From: Eopsaltria australis
Taxonomy: Eukaryota > Chordata > Aves > Passeriformes > Petroicidae
NCBI GenBank assembly: GCA_034509425.1
Contig: JAVTVJ010000846.1
Span: forward strand, 806,001 to 870,000
Reading direction: 5' to 3'
DNA length: 64,000 nucleotides
The number at the start of each line of letters is the position of its first letter. The stretch's first letter is position 1. Shown here piece by piece: positions 35,754 to 49,600 of this stretch. The notes beneath the pieces were generated by a model. It was given only the letters and a program-made list of their open reading frames with translations. It searched no databases and was not told the origin of the DNA. The position numbers were made by a program, and so were the translations under genes.

Positions 35754-37660
35754 AGCTTTATTATTTCTTATCCTTTTCATGTTCTTCAGAGTTCACAAGC
35801 TGCAGAGTCTATGTTACCACATGATACTTGTTACCTTGCTCAGCCAGAGCGTGGTCCATCCTCCTTGACCCAAAGGCTGAGAGAGAACACAGGTTAAATT
35901 AGGCAACACATAAGCATTCTAATCTCAGTCCAGTGGTACCTTTTGAAGTAATCTCTCAATTGTTATCAAAACAAGTGTCAAAATGGACCATTGTGTCCCC
36001 TGATGTCTTAGTGCTTCCTTTTTCTGGTTGTAAATTTCTGTACATCACATAAAGAGGTAGAGATCAAGTACAAAGGAGGGTTTAAAGAGGAGCAGAATGT
36101 TATTACTATGTGCTATCCAGGCTTAGGGAAAATGTTTGAAACAAAATTAAACCGCACAATTCATAATTCATTATGTAAGTAAGAAAGAGAAATTGGTGAC
36201 ATGAAGTTGAATAAACATGCAGATTCTCTCACATCTAAATATGGAATTTTGCACCTCCCTCCTAGACTATCTAGAACTGGCATCTGTTTGGAGAAGAATT
36301 CAGAGCAGATGTGATGCCGTGTGGCTAGACATGTGTTAATGTTATGTAGAAGCAGAAAGATACAACTTCATTTCTAAAATCTGGTAATGAGTTCATCATT
36401 GCAGCAAGGTAGGGAATTCTGTCTTTAAGATAGGACTTAAAATAAGCCTGCTATTTTTAAAAAAATTACCTTTAGGGCAAGGTTTTACTAATGCTAGGTT
36501 TTATTTTATTTATTTTGATTTCATTTAACTACTTCTTTTGTGACTATCTTTGTCATTTGGTTATATTTTTAGAGGATTCTGAATTCCTGGCATGCTGTTG
36601 AGTTGTCGTGTTTGCAAACAGATGTGTACCCATACTGACCCAGAAATGCTGGCGTAAGTCTGCACTGCCTCAGGCTGTTTAGCTTAGTGCTGCTTCTCTC
36701 CATGTCATCACGTTTCAACCAGTCACGTGTTCCACTGTTTCCACCTTGTAGTGCAAGATGATGGGAAAAGCAAACTTTAAAGACAGGTTTTTGAAGCAGA
36801 GTTTTTTCTTGTCTCAGAGTTCCCATCAACTCATATACTATTCTAATATTCAGAAAAAAACAAGTCTCCTCCTACAGCCAGTAGTAGTTCCCTATGGAAC
36901 TAAGACAAAGGAGCTATTTTTAATACTTTCAAGAAAAGTATTTCTGAACACAAGAAAATCACTTATAGTTAAACTGGTACTTGAATAGCTTATGGATAAA
37001 TCTTTTCTGACATCTGTTTCATCAGAAGCTTAAGCAATCATTCAAAACCACCCACATTTTTGTACGAAAGATTGTTTTTGCAGCAGATTTTCTTATGAAT
37101 CATGATTATCATTCTTCTCTGTTTTCTGTATCATACACAGAATTTTGTAGCACGCACCCACATACAGTATTTCTTAGAAAGATGAGCCTATGGAGAACAC
37201 ACAGTTGCCATAGCAACATTTTTGTATTCTAAAATGCTATCATACATATTTTCATCTTAAGCTTTTGTAGACTGCAAATGCCATCTTTCCTCATTCAAGC
37301 TGTCAGTTAATCTCTCGAGATTCATTCAGGATTACTTTCATTTTGTGATTAAATCCCTCAACATTAAATTATGGGCTGTTTTACTGCTACTGTAAGAGAA
37401 TTTGTGGTTAACTGAAAAATAATGCAAGTCTTTGTAGTCTTGAAAAGAATGAAAAAGTTACAGTTTATACAATATACATGACAGATTGATCAAAGAGATG
37501 CATGTACAGTGATACTAAAAGATACAACTGTATTAGAGTGACACATACATATTCTGCCCGGGAAATCCATTAATAAAGAGACTTTGGCTGCATTTAAATC
37601 AGCTATGCAAAACCAGGGTAGAGGAGAAAAGAATAAGGTGATTTGCCTTATGATACCATA

Positions 37661-38512
37661 AAATCATAGAACGGTCGGGGTCAGAAGTGACAAGTCATTG
37701 AGTTCCAGCCCGTTGCTGTGGACAGGGACACCTTCCATTAGACAAGGTTGCACAGAGCCCCATCCAATCTGCCACTGAACACTTACAGGAATGGGATATC
37801 CACAACTTTTCTCAGGAAACTGTTCCAGTGCCTCGCAGTAAAGAATTTATTCTTTTATCTATTCTTAGTATCTTAAACTTATGATTTATGATCTTTCAGT
37901 TTAATACCATTCTCCCTTGTCCCATCACTACATGCCTTTGGAAAAGCCCCTCTCCAAGTTTCCCGTAGGTACCCCTCAGGTACTGGAAGACAGCTATAAG
38001 GTGTCCCCAGGTGTAGCAATTGAGCCTCCTCCAGACTGAACAATCCCACCTCTCTCAACCTTTCCTCACAGAAGAGGTTCTTCATCCCTTGGATCAGCTT
38101 CATGGCCCTCCTCTGAATTCATGCCAACAGTTCCATGTCCTTCTTATGATGGGGGCCCCAGACCTGGACAGAGCACTCCAGATGGGGTCTCACCAGAGCA
38201 GAATCTCCTCCCTTGACCTGCTTGTCACAAATTTTTTGGCATAACCCAGGTTATGGATACGATTCTGGGTTACAAGTGTGCATCGCCAGGTGATGTTGAG
38301 CTTCTCATCCACCAACACTCCCAAGTCCTTCTCTCAGAGCAGCTGTCAATCTCCTCTCTGCCTAGCCTGTATTTGTGTTTGGGGTTGCCCTGACCCAGCT
38401 GCAACACTATGCATTTGGCTTTATTGAATTCCATGAGTTTCTCACAGGCCTAACTCTCAAGCCTTTCAAGGTACTTCTTGGTGGCATCCCCTCCCTTCAA
38501 CGTGTCAACCAT
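37661..38512 (-). mobile_element. CR1 LINE, ORF2 end and 3' UTR
   Basis: About 850 bases of CR1 in antisense. From high to low coordinates: the RT thumb region (antisense CAACGTGTCAACC at about 38498-38510, then the GVLVDEKLNIT-type stretch near 38290-38330), then the C-terminal ORF2 segment, and then the 3' UTR to about 37661. One frame on minus at 37879-38103 retains FCEERLREVGLFSLEEAQLL, the standard CR1 C-terminal motif, with an altered follow-up. The copy is 5'-truncated inside RT downstream of the FADD box. Frameshifts and stops occur throughout. It differs in detail from the copy at 43027-43604 and probably belongs to another CR1 subfamily. Confidence 0.93.
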
Positions 38513-39708
38513 TTACACATTTGTATTGAAGGTTTTGTTTTAACCACAAGGTTTAAATTTTTCTAATTGCTCATCTGAGTATAGTTTGTGTTTTCAACTT
38601 TTCTGCCAATCATTTATGTCTAGAACTTAAATTTTTAAATGACAGCTGATAGTCTGGCTACTGCAAAAAAATCTCCCACTTTAAGGAGTCTTTCTCAGTA
38701 TATAGTGAAAGATGTGTTAAGAACATCAGACTGGCAACCAGCTGCTTTCACTGTTGTAATTGACAGTTCAAGTAGGAAGCAGAGACTGTGTGCAGGAGAG
38801 GCTTCTGGAAACTAACAGTAAAGGGAAAATAAGTAGAGTTAAAAAAATTCTTTTCAAGAAATCCCTGGACATTCTCATCCTTGAAGTCTTTACTAATTTC
38901 CAACCAAAAATATTTTTTTCCACACTACTTCATAAATATGTATTACATAAACCAACATGAAAGATATTCAGGAAATATATTCAATAGCCTTCTGACAGTG
39001 GGGAACAGATATATGTCTACTCTGGCCACCGATGTTTCTAGAGAAATAAGTGACTAGCAGTTGTTGTCTAGGCTATTTAAAATGCAAAAAGGAATAACTA
39101 GCTGCTGAAGGCACAACATTATACACACCACCTCCTGAAGGAGAAAAGATCATACCTCAGCATGCACACCATGCTCACTGCAGTATGTCAAGCAAATACT
39201 ATGACAAGTTGGTGGCTAATCATAATAATGTTTAACCCTACTGTTTCAAAACAGAGTCTCCATTTAAAAAATAAAATTCCTAGGTCAATCTTAAGTATGC
39301 TTCCCATTGAGCTTGCTTATTTTTTCCTATATCATCTACTATTAACAAAGGCTGAAAAATAGTAATATTTTTGTCTAGGAAGGTTTGAAATTTATCAGCT
39401 GGGAAGACCCCAGTGTTTCAACAGTAGAAGGACATAGTTGCAAATCTCTCTACGCAGATGCAGGTGTAGCTCTCCTGCTGATACCTGTATGCCACGGGCT
39501 GCCTCTGCTACACCACTAAACAAATTGCTATCACCCCAGTCTAGAAAAGGGGGGCTCAGAGTTTAGGGAGATGGTCAAAGTGACTACTGAATATGACATA
39601 AATATCTTGGCAAAAAGACAGATTCCTTCTGAAATTTCTGTTCTGAAATTCCTCCTTTCCTGGGGGTATCCAATAAGAAATATTTTTTTTAAAAAGTGTT
39701 GCATAATG
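38513..39708. other. AT-rich unique sequence, no gene seen
   Basis: No repeat or coding feature recognised. Confidence 0.5.
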
Positions 39709-39822
39709 GTTTTGGTTGGGTTTTGGTTTTTTGGTTTGTTTCGTTGGTTGGTTGGTTGGTTTTTTGTTTTGGTTTGGTTTTTGTTTGTTTGTTTGTTTTG
39801 TTTTGTTGGGTTTTTTTTACTA
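39709..39822. repeat. GGTT/GTTT low-complexity tract
   Basis: Stretches of GGTT (four in a row), GGTTT and GTTT units with almost no A or C on the plus strand, about 110 bases. It yields an artificial Phe/Trp/Val-rich frame inside the 139-codon frame at 39571-39990. Confidence 0.85.
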
Positions 39823-41392
39823 CTTAGAGCAGTGCTGTTACCCTTTTCTTGCTTACTATATTTCTATTTAAAAATACTGCTATCTATATGCATTTATATT
39901 GATCAACAGCATCTTGGTAACAGGGAACTCTTTCCCCCAAAATCAATAGTGACAGATTTCTGTAATCTAGATTCACCCACCTGTCAATGAAGTTCCAAAT
40001 TTAGTTAAGAATTGGTATTTTAAACTGACCATGTAATGCAGAATTAGCAAAAATGTAAACAAGAAAATGCTTCTTTGAAGAAAGAAAAATAACAATTCTA
40101 TTAAGTAGGGAAAAAGCTTCAAACTTTCCATCCCAAAAAATAGGTATGTATTTTTTTAATATTTTAGAGGATGGGTTATATAATTACTAGACAATCTGGT
40201 GAAAGCAAAAGTCCATGATTTTTTAACATAAAGAATATTTCTTCCGTTTTTCAAGCTTTATTTTGCAGTAATTTGTTGGTGCTGCTTTTTTTTCCTGCTG
40301 TGAGGTTGCTCTGAAGATTGAAAAAGAAAGCAAATATAAAAGTATGCAGGGGAAGTGCTACGGAAGGGGAATAAAGAAAAGCTGATGGATGGACACTCAC
40401 ATACACAAAAGACAGATTAAAAAAAGCACGGTTGTAAAAAGCAGAGACTCAGAACTACACATGCAGTATGTCAGTGCAATATAAGAAAAGGAAACCATGA
40501 GCATGACATATATAGTACAGCCTAAAAACTCCACACTAAATACTTGCTTTCTTCCCATATGGCGTGTCTGCAGTCACCAGATGAAATCCCAGTTGATAAC
40601 TCTGCAGGCTTATTGCATAACAGGAACTGATTTGTTGATGAAAGCCAAGGAAAGATTAAACAGAGATTTTCAGGGTCAACCCACTTTACATCCATTCAGA
40701 TTTGTTGTAATTTCAAATGCTTTCTTTACAGATGTACAGCAAATAGCTATGGCTAAGCTTTAAACATGGTAAGGAACTAGACCAGTTGGTATCCTCCTAT
40801 ATTCAGGTCTTGAAGTACTCTCATACTTCCACTGATTTTGCAGGATTAAGGGCTGTAGTTTTGTAGATAGCAAATGAGCCTAAACAATTAGAAAGGGCAT
40901 ATCTGTTATGAACATCCAACTCCCTAGCTAGCAAGGTACATGAAACATCTTTTGCTCTAAAGGAAATTATCAAGCTTTTTTGAAAAGATTTGCAATAAAT
41001 TGAATATATATGTCTTCCTGACTCTAGTTCTGAAATACATCAAAGAATATTTTAATGTCTTAAAGGTAAAAAATTGTATTTCTATAAACAAACTGTGGAA
41101 CTGAAGTCATTGATGTAGTCTATGCAAAACTGATATCTGCTTTTTCATGTGAAGCTGGGCAAAAATGCTTCTCTGAGTCATAGCCTACAAAACCTGTTTC
41201 AGAGCAGCTGAAAGTAACTGGGTTTTTCTGAATAGCTTCAGCTGCCAAAAAGCTACAGAATGTCTTGGTAAATTTTGAAGATACTCATATCATCATCTTG
41301 GTTCTTGATTCACATGAAGAGGTGAAGTGGCTGATAGTAGGACAGTCTAAAATATATGTGCACATAAAATACAAATATATATAGTATCATTA

Positions 41393-41485
41393 TTCATTTA
41401 TAGATATAAAAGAGTTTCTCAAGGTAAGAGTTCTGACCATATATACATATGACACATCTATATATCAAATGTATCTATAAATGAA
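41393..41485. other. 14-bp inverted repeat, 65-base spacer
   Basis: TTCATTTATAGATA at 41393-41406 is the exact reverse complement of 41472-41485. The spacer is itself AT-rich with smaller palindromes (near 41440-41452). It could form a long hairpin in RNA or a cruciform in DNA. No evidence of transcription. Confidence 0.5.
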
Positions 41486-42252
41486 GCATCACAGAACTGT
41501 TAGATGTTGTTAAAGCCATATGCATATATATTCAAAACTCTGACTTTGAAAGCCTATTAAAATATATTTCTAGGCTTACTATCCCCATTCTTGTAGGGGT
41601 CAATAGGAAAGTATCTTTTCAATAGGAAAAGATCTGTTCTCCCATGTACATGATACACTTTAGCCACAATGTGTGAGAAATTATTAATTCAGACCCTACG
41701 AAGACTGAATGTTCTGTTGTTTTGCTGTAAGATGCTTCCTGTAAGTATTTGAAATATTTGAAGCTACTTACAACCATTATTTTAGAAAGCCTTACAGAAA
41801 AAAAATCTAACAGTCCTGACCTGGACTACATCCAGGCAAGTGCCTGAAAGGCAAAGGGATATATTAAGAATTTGTCTCTTGAGATTTGTTAGACTCATAT
41901 CTGTCTTTCTGAAAACAGTGTCTGAAATGCTGACCTGGAAACAGGCCCTCCGTTTCACAGACACTCCGCCTGATCAACATGATCTTCATAGCCTCCTCCT
42001 AACTGTTAAAAGAGAAACTTTCATTAAAAAAATTTATTCTGCTCATATAAAATACTAAGCAATTGCCCAAGGAAGTTTCAATTAATTCATTAGTAGTATC
42101 AGTAAAGTTTTCAGGCACACATTAAAAAGGACTGGAATAGGCCATTATAACAATTTGATGCGTGTGTAGAAAGGGGATGACAGTTTTAGAAGGTTGTCCT
42201 AAGTTTTTATTTAATTAATGTATCTGCATAACTAATTTTGAGAAATTGAGAT

Positions 42253-42286
<34 letters not shown>
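42253..42286. repeat. (TAGA)n microsatellite, about 8.5 units
   Basis: Uninterrupted TAGA tetranucleotide repeat of 34 bases. Likely polymorphic in length, as usual for such repeats. Confidence 0.97.
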
Positions 42287-43026
42287 TTGTTGCATTGTGT
42301 CTCTTTCATATTATTTGAGTCACAGTCTTCACAAGCTTTCGGCTACAAGAGCATTTTGCAGTAAAAGTAGGTTATAGTCCTTCCATATCAGCTGCTGCAG
42401 GAAGGTCATAAGACAGGACTAAATTGGTGGTGTGAGAATCTTGTATTTCACTCTTGTCTTCAGCATCTAAATGCACTGCACTCTTCATCAAGCTCCCTGA
42501 AAATTAACCACATATTAGATATCTCTTGTGATGTTTACAAACCACTAGGTAGATTTGAAAATCCTAGTGTTATTGAACTTCCTTGTTTTGTTCAAAGAGC
42601 AGTAATGAAATGAAAGTTTTGAAATTTATCACTCAGAAGAGGCATCAGAATATTTCCTTATTGAAAAGCGAAAGAGTTAATTTAAAAAAAAATTCATTTT
42701 CTATTCTCAATCTTTCATTTTGCTTTCAAGATTACTTATCTTCTTGGATAATTTTTAATCCTCCAAAATATTACATGTGGGAGAAAAAAAATACAACCTA
42801 CATGAAGATATTAAGGCTTTACAGCTTTAATACTGAAAATAATTCCCATCTTCTATTTTATAACATTCATTTGCTTTACAAGCATTTTTATGTCAAGGCT
42901 CCTTTGCACTGAGAGGTAAGCTGTACACTTCACAGTGAAATCAGACAGATAACATTTTTCTTGTTCCTCTCCATAGTCATTGCAGATGTAGGATTTAAAC
43001 ATAGTAATATAATTTTTTTTACACAT

Positions 43027-43604
43027 AGATTCACAGAATCATTAAGGTTGAAAGAGATCTCTAAGGTCATTGAGTCCAACCCAGCGCTACTTTCCCTCTA
43101 AAATCATAACTCTGAGTGTCACAACCACACGTCTTTTGAGCACTTCCAGGGGAATACTTCCCTGGGAAGACAATTCCAAAGTTTAGCCAGCCTTTCAGTG
43201 AAGAAATTCTTCCAGATGTTCAACTTCAATCTCCTCTGGTGCAGTTTGAAGACATTGCCCCTGTCCTGTCAGTGGCTGCCTGGGAAAGAGGCTGACCCCC
43301 ACCTGCACCCTCCTTTCAGGCAGTTGTGGAGAGTGATAAGGTCACCCCTGAGCCTCCTTTTCTCCAGGCTAAACAACCCCAGCTCCCTCAGCTGCTTGTC
43401 ACAGGACTTGTGCTCCAGACCCTTCACCAGCTCTGTTGCCCTTCTCTGAACATGCTCCAGCATCTCAATGTCCTTCTTGAACTGAGGGGCCCAGAACTGG
43501 GCACAGAACTCAAGGTGTGGCCTCACCAGTGCTGAGTGCAGCGGGACAATCACTGCCCTGGTCCACACTGTTGCTGGTACAAGCCAAGACACCACTGGCC
43601 TACA
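43027..43604 (-). mobile_element. CR1 LINE, ORF2 C-terminus and 3' UTR
   Basis: Antisense CR1 3' end. The 3' terminus lies at the low coordinate (AGATTCACAGAATCA at 43027-43041). The minus-strand frame 43269-43595 remains open for 108 codons and encodes the end of the reverse transcriptase: [13 protein letters not shown], then [20 protein letters not shown], then [17 protein letters not shown], the canonical CR1 order. After the YLKGGC-type motif (here CLKGGC) the similarity goes on into the 3' UTR. The element is 5'-truncated at about 43604. This is the best preserved coding remnant in the window, still without the catalytic domain, so inactive. Confidence 0.95.
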
Positions 43605-46600
43605 TGTAAACTCCTAGACAGAATCCATGATGTTATAATTGAATTCAAGAAAATCCTTGGAAAACAGCTGGTGTCAAACCTCTGTTATCCCAAGCAAGTT
43701 TAAAACAATTTTTTTGTTCTCTGTTTATTTTTAAATGTACGCTCCAGATTTTTATAATTCAAAACAAATAAATCTTGTCTCATTGCAAAGCAGAAAGAAA
43801 TTTTGACCCAGTGCAGTGTAGGAACAGGAGAGAGCTGCAAATGGAAATTACAGAGGTCAGGGCATCAGTTTTGAAGACTCTACTGAAATTAGACTAGACA
43901 AAAAAGAATATCCTTCTATGAAATTTTTGAGTATCTGTCTTCAAAATAACTCAAATCACTTACAGGAGCCATCTGGAGAAATTCTAGAAACCTCAGCTAT
44001 TCAGAAATAACTAGGCAGCTGATCGGTGCATATAAAGAGACTGAGATCTTCTTTCATGCATTGAAGACAGGTACTCTTAAAAAAATATATGATGAAATAA
44101 ATCATATAGCCCCAGAAACCAAAACCCGACCTACAACTGAAACCAGAACCACAAGGAAAGAGCCTGAACCAGAACAGCTTTTCTTTGGAAGATTTCTTCA
44201 CTCTAGACAAAAGTAAAGGTCAAATTCAGAAGGAAACAGACTTTAAATCTTAGGAAGAAAAGAGATAAATCCTCCTACCCTTCATCTCAGTCTTTCATGC
44301 TAATCTACACATATAATATGCAATGAGAAATAGAAAAAAGAAAAACTTCAAAAATATTCCAACTCTTTTGAGGAACTAAGTCACTATCTGCATGATGCCT
44401 ACTAAAGAAAGGGTCTTCCTCTAGTGCCTGTTCAGCATAGAGGATGTATGCTCCTTTGGGGCACATAAAAACCTTTTAATACTTCTCTGAATTCTTGTGC
44501 CTGTGTTTCTAAATATATACTCAATTTATTGAAAGTAAAACTAGCAGCTACAAGGATTCTGCATTTCTTTGTGTTCAGCAGCTCTAAACAGTCTCAGTTC
44601 CTTATCTGTGCAATTGCTCTGAAGCCTCAGATATACAAGACCAAGTCTGAATGCAGACATCCTCATCTTTGCTTGCTTTCTATTTCTGAATGAAAGTCAC
44701 GCTTTAGTTCCCATCTCATCTTTTCACAAGAAAGCCTGATTAGGTGCTTAAAATTTTCTTATTCAAACAAGGTTAAAAAACAGCAATAAAATCTTTGACA
44801 AAGTGCCATTTTCATAGTATGAAATACTAGAAAATGGTCCCGAGGCAACAATGCTGTTCATGGTGATGTCATTGCTTACTTAGTGGAATTAATAAAAGTG
44901 AAAGGATTTTATCCTGCTCCTTTCCTACTAGTAGTATTTGGTTACATTTTTTTGCAAACTGTTAATGTGTCCTGTTTATAACAAAAAAAAATTACTTAAA
45001 AAGAAAAAAGAAAAAATACAGATGCAATGTAAGCTGATTCAACACTGAGATACTAATGTTTGAAGACAAATATTGGTAGTTCAGTGTCCAAAGAGTTCAA
45101 CTCTCCCAGCTATAAAATGTCTTCAGAATACCATATAAAAGGACTGCCATAGCTGAATATTGTTTCAAGCAACACTCTTCTAAAAGACTTAGGTGTGAGA
45201 CAAATCCATTAAAAAAAAAAACAATCAGAATTGCTCATAGAGAAATATATAAGAAGCACCCTTCATAAAAAACTAAAAAAGGTGATACTAGCATTTTATA
45301 ACCCTTATACTATGTGAAAAATCTCACTGCATAACAAAGTTTTATTCTTAAAAGACCAATGAGAGCTTCCCTTGGTTATACACTATAACTGTTGATTCCT
45401 TAACTTAAATACTGACCTAAGCAAAATAAAAACCCCTGTACATTTGTTTTTGGTGAGATTAAAAAAAAGTTAATTTGTTTAGAATTCTTATTTACGCACC
45501 AGGAAAAAGGTAAAACCTATCCAAAGGTACATTAAAATAAACAAAATATGTTCTTCAGAGAATGTACCATTACCAGACAAAGACAGCATCAGAAATGTGA
45601 TGCATCTGAATATTTCTATAAGCCCCTTCCTTGTCTGCTAAGAGATTCAGGTGGGCCTACATTTGGTGAAATGAAGATTTGTTCCTGTAATTAAAGCACT
45701 GGAGTGGAAGAGCTGTCTCTACTACAGAATCAGCATACAGCTTCAGGCAAGACTGCTTTTCAGTCCCTCTTTTAAAACTGGGGTAGCATTTCTCTTATCC
45801 AGTCTTTTCAATCAGCAACTGTTAATGCACATTTGTTTGTTGCTTAGTACATAAAGTGTGTTTCTAAAGTGCCATTACTCCACAGGTTCATAAAATTTAA
45901 TGGTAGCTTCTCTGAAAGGCCCCAGTCTCCATCCTGACAACAAAGGCAAAGGGAGGGCTTCCTTTTATATGCAGTCATTACGGTTAATTACAGTATGGCC
46001 TGCATTGCTAAAGAACCATTCCCATTGAATAGAAATTCTACCAGGAGGAAAACACATCTCGGTGCTGATGATGCCACCTGCTTAACTATTAAATCTCAAG
46101 TGCTGGCTTTTGTTCCACAAGCCTCCCGATGCACAGAGACCTTCTTCTGGGGCAAAGCACCGGGATGTGTGACGTGACAGATTGTGTCTGACTGGAGGGC
46201 AAGCAGGACATGCCCACAGGGTAAATCTTGGTCAAGCTCACTTCCATTTCATTAAAGATACATGCTGAACTGATCCAAATTGTTTCAATACTCTGGAATC
46301 TACCTCTATGATATTTCACAAATTGAAACGTTTCAGCTGGATGGTAAGCTCTGGATTAAAAGGTCAGAATATTAAGGAGTTTCATGATCTGGAAATAACA
46401 GGCTTTGACGTGCTGTTCTAACAAAGCTACAGTTCTCTTCTTTCACCATGATGCATGTAATTCCATTCTGTCCTATTTCCCAGAACTACAGGCAAACAAA
46501 AACACATTAGAACAATACTTTCAAAGGGTAGGATGCTTTCAGCAGCATTAACATCCAGCTTTTATGCAGTTCAGACTTCTGAAACATGCATTTTTTTTCT

Positions 46601-49600
46601 GGACATTTGGTGTGGGGCTTTTTAAAACCTTGTTGATCATGAAAAGTTGACTTTTCCTTTCCTCTTTCATCACAAGTCAAGATTTCTCATCCTCATTTTG
46701 ATGACTTTTAACCTAATATTAGCTTCTACTCTTGACAATTGTGCATTACAGTAATTGAAAATGCAAAACAGGAGTACATTAGTTTCAGAAGCAGAGAACT
46801 GAGGTTCTCAGTTCTCTAATTATAGCTGAGCTGAATACAGTTGCTTCATAGGTTTTTAAGCACTTCTGATTTTGTTCTTATCATTGAATAGCATAGACAT
46901 CTATGAAAAGAGTCAAAACTGAAAAAATAAAAGAGAGCATTCAAATCTCAACAAGATGCAATTCAATTGAAATATGCCACAACTTTGGAAAATTGCACAT
47001 CATTCTGTATTTGTCAATGCATAAATACCTGAAATTCATTTTATATTTAATCAGCTTCACTTTTCATTCTTGTTGCATCAATTACATACTGAAGAAAAAC
47101 AGCTTTTTTTTCTTGAATTAATTTATAGACCTTGACACACTAGCTTTTTCTTGTATTTGATCAGTTCATCATGTTTCAGGATATATTTTTGCATCATTTA
47201 ATATGCAAAGGTCACATTAGGAAAAAACCCCCCAGAAACAAAACCAAAACACTTTGTAACTCTTACCTAACAATAAAAGGAATTAGATATTTGTAGGAAA
47301 GCATAAGGACAAGGTTCAATTACTCTGTACTGGATATGCAATTTCCATCATATGTCTATTGTCTGCCATCCAGTCTGCCAGATCTTTCAGGAATTTAGCA
47401 TGTGACTTTCTTGAGTAAAAAGAAGCAGTGGAGACAAGCACATGCTTTAATATTGACAACATTGTTAGATTTTTTATATTCAGATTGTGTTTCATTTGAT
47501 ATATAATATGCTGAAGACAAAGGCAGAATTTCTAGTGTACCTGGATCAAAAAACTTGAAGGAACACTAAATATTTAGTTGGTAAGTTTGACTGAAAGTAT
47601 ATATTTTCTTTTTCATTAATATACAAAAAATCTTCACTGTCAAATAAATTTGTTCAATATCAGTTGACAAAAGGGATTGAAGAACCTATTTGTTATTCCA
47701 TATGCAGTACAGATAAAAGAATGAAGTAGTTATTTATCTGTCATTTCTATTCTCAATTTCACCATTGCGAAATTCTGATCAGAAGGACCCAAAGCAGCTC
47801 AGAACAAAGTCCACCCCTACCAGCATAGTCTCCAAACACTGGGCACAGGCAGATGGTGATCAGCAGGCAAATGGTGACACTGTCCCTGAATACACTCACA
47901 TTTATTTGCCGGTGATCTACAGCCCAGGAATGCTGTAAGCTATAAATACTGTCTTTGTGTTCAGAAGCTCTGGCTACAGATTTCTACTTTGTGTAGGAAG
48001 CTCTTTGTGCATACAGGTAATTGTGTTAATCGGGCACAGACATACCTATGGATATACTGAAATATCAAGGACATATCATGTCTCCACTATAAGGCAGGTA
48101 AGGGTGAGGAAAAAAAAGCATTCCTATTTTTCAGGTTTGAATTTAGTCATCATTAGCATTGTTTGAAGAGATAAACATCTGGAATATGACCTCTGTGAGA
48201 AGATATAGGGGTATTCTAGAACCTGGGAACTGATAAGAGGTTCAACTTCTGGAAGATAAAAGTAATGCAGGTGAAGGATCTAGAGTAAATATTTTCAACA
48301 AATAGAACACATTTATTGTGGATTACTAGAGAAAGTCTTACATAACTACCACTGCATGGTAAAAAAATTTAGAAAAACCTTAAGACCAAAAGCATCAACT
48401 TCTTAAGTCCCCATAAGCAAGTGCCTGCCTTATAAAAACAGGAAAAAGATAGAAACTAGGTGATGATTATTTTGTCTGATACTGAATTGAAAAACAAGAC
48501 CAGGGATTGCTACTTCAATCTTGTAGATCTGGCATTAATTTTGTAGACAATTGTAAATGCCCAGCAGTCTGATCAAAACACAAACCTTGATCCTGTGCTA
48601 ACACAAAGACTGGTTATGAAACAATAAAGAAAATTAACCATTACAGATGATTTGGTTGGATGAGTGTGGTTTTTTGTATTTATTTAGGTCATGACAGAAC
48701 TTTTAGGAACTGGATTAATCTGGGTTGTAACTGTGAGCTACTTCTATTTGTCAGTGTATATTTAGAGATGGAAATTTACTCTGCTTTTGCAACTAATGTA
48801 CTCCTGTTTTGTATTTTCAATTACTGTAATGCACAATTGTCAAGAGTAGAAGCTAGTATTAGGTTAAAAGCTGTCAAAATGAGGATGGGGAAATAACTAA
48901 ACTCTGTCCTCTTACACTGGGGAAGTAAAAGAGTTCTCTGCTTCCACCTGTTGGTAAAAAAAGCCCCCAAAACTCATCCATGAAGCTAATTGCCTGCATG
49001 CTCATCTACACAAATACTTAGGAAGCAAAAATCCTCATAATTTGCTGTGACACAATTACTGAAGATTTTTACATGCTTAGTCCTTTCTGGTGGAGGCTCC
49101 CACAAACTGGAGGGGTTGCCCACAGCAAGGGAGCTGTGGTAGCCTCGGTGTTGGCCCTCAGATCTCAGTGGCAATAGCTGCATTAGCTTGTGGAGCTTTG
49201 TGACAAGAATGAGCACTGCTTCAGTCACAGGTATGGAACTATGAGAAAAGCTGAGTAGACACTGAACACCGACATAAGGGTTTCTTCCAAGCCAGGAGCA
49301 ACAGACTTTGCCAAAATCAATGTCATAGAGGAATGTAACACAAGCCATTGTTCATGGTAATGAGTCTCAAAAGTCCCTTTGATTTACAAATTATTTCCCA
49401 AAACACTGAAGATGTCATTAAGATGCACTATGTTAATTTAGTTACACAGCAAATACTGCCTTTTATCTAAGGGTATAACTTAATGCTTACTCTGCCCTCT
49501 TATATAAACCATCCCATCCTCAACATGCAAAATGCCTACATTTCCTTCAGGAGTGATTACACATAGACCCCATCTCTAGGCCAGGCCAGCTTGAGCACCA

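Larger units (their letters stand above)
27353..37660. other. AT-rich unique sequence, no gene identified
   Basis: Ten kilobases without a recognisable repeat family. Open frames are short except a 204-codon frame on minus at 30390-31004 (listed separately). Small features: a 14-base palindrome at 28957-28970, a near-perfect palindrome with a 9-bp stem at 32663-32682, a 16-base perfect palindrome at 34488-34503 (about one is expected by chance in a window this long) and a TA/CA-rich stretch at 35701-35753. Confidence 0.5.
39823..43026. other. AT-rich unique sequence, no gene seen
   Basis: Contains the inverted repeat at 41393-41485 and the TAGA repeat at 42253-42286. Open frames up to 109 codons (42583-42912, plus) have no known domain and are Lys/Asn/Ile/Phe-rich, as expected from AT-rich noncoding DNA. 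Confidence 0.5.

Noticed and set aside
39571..39990. 139-codon frame with a hydrophobic Phe/Trp/Leu core, looking like a membrane protein
   Set aside because: The hydrophobic core is the translation of the GGTT/GTTT low-complexity tract.
48986..49348. 120-codon minus-strand frame as a gene
   Set aside because: No domain, no supporting context, and a length within what chance gives in this composition.
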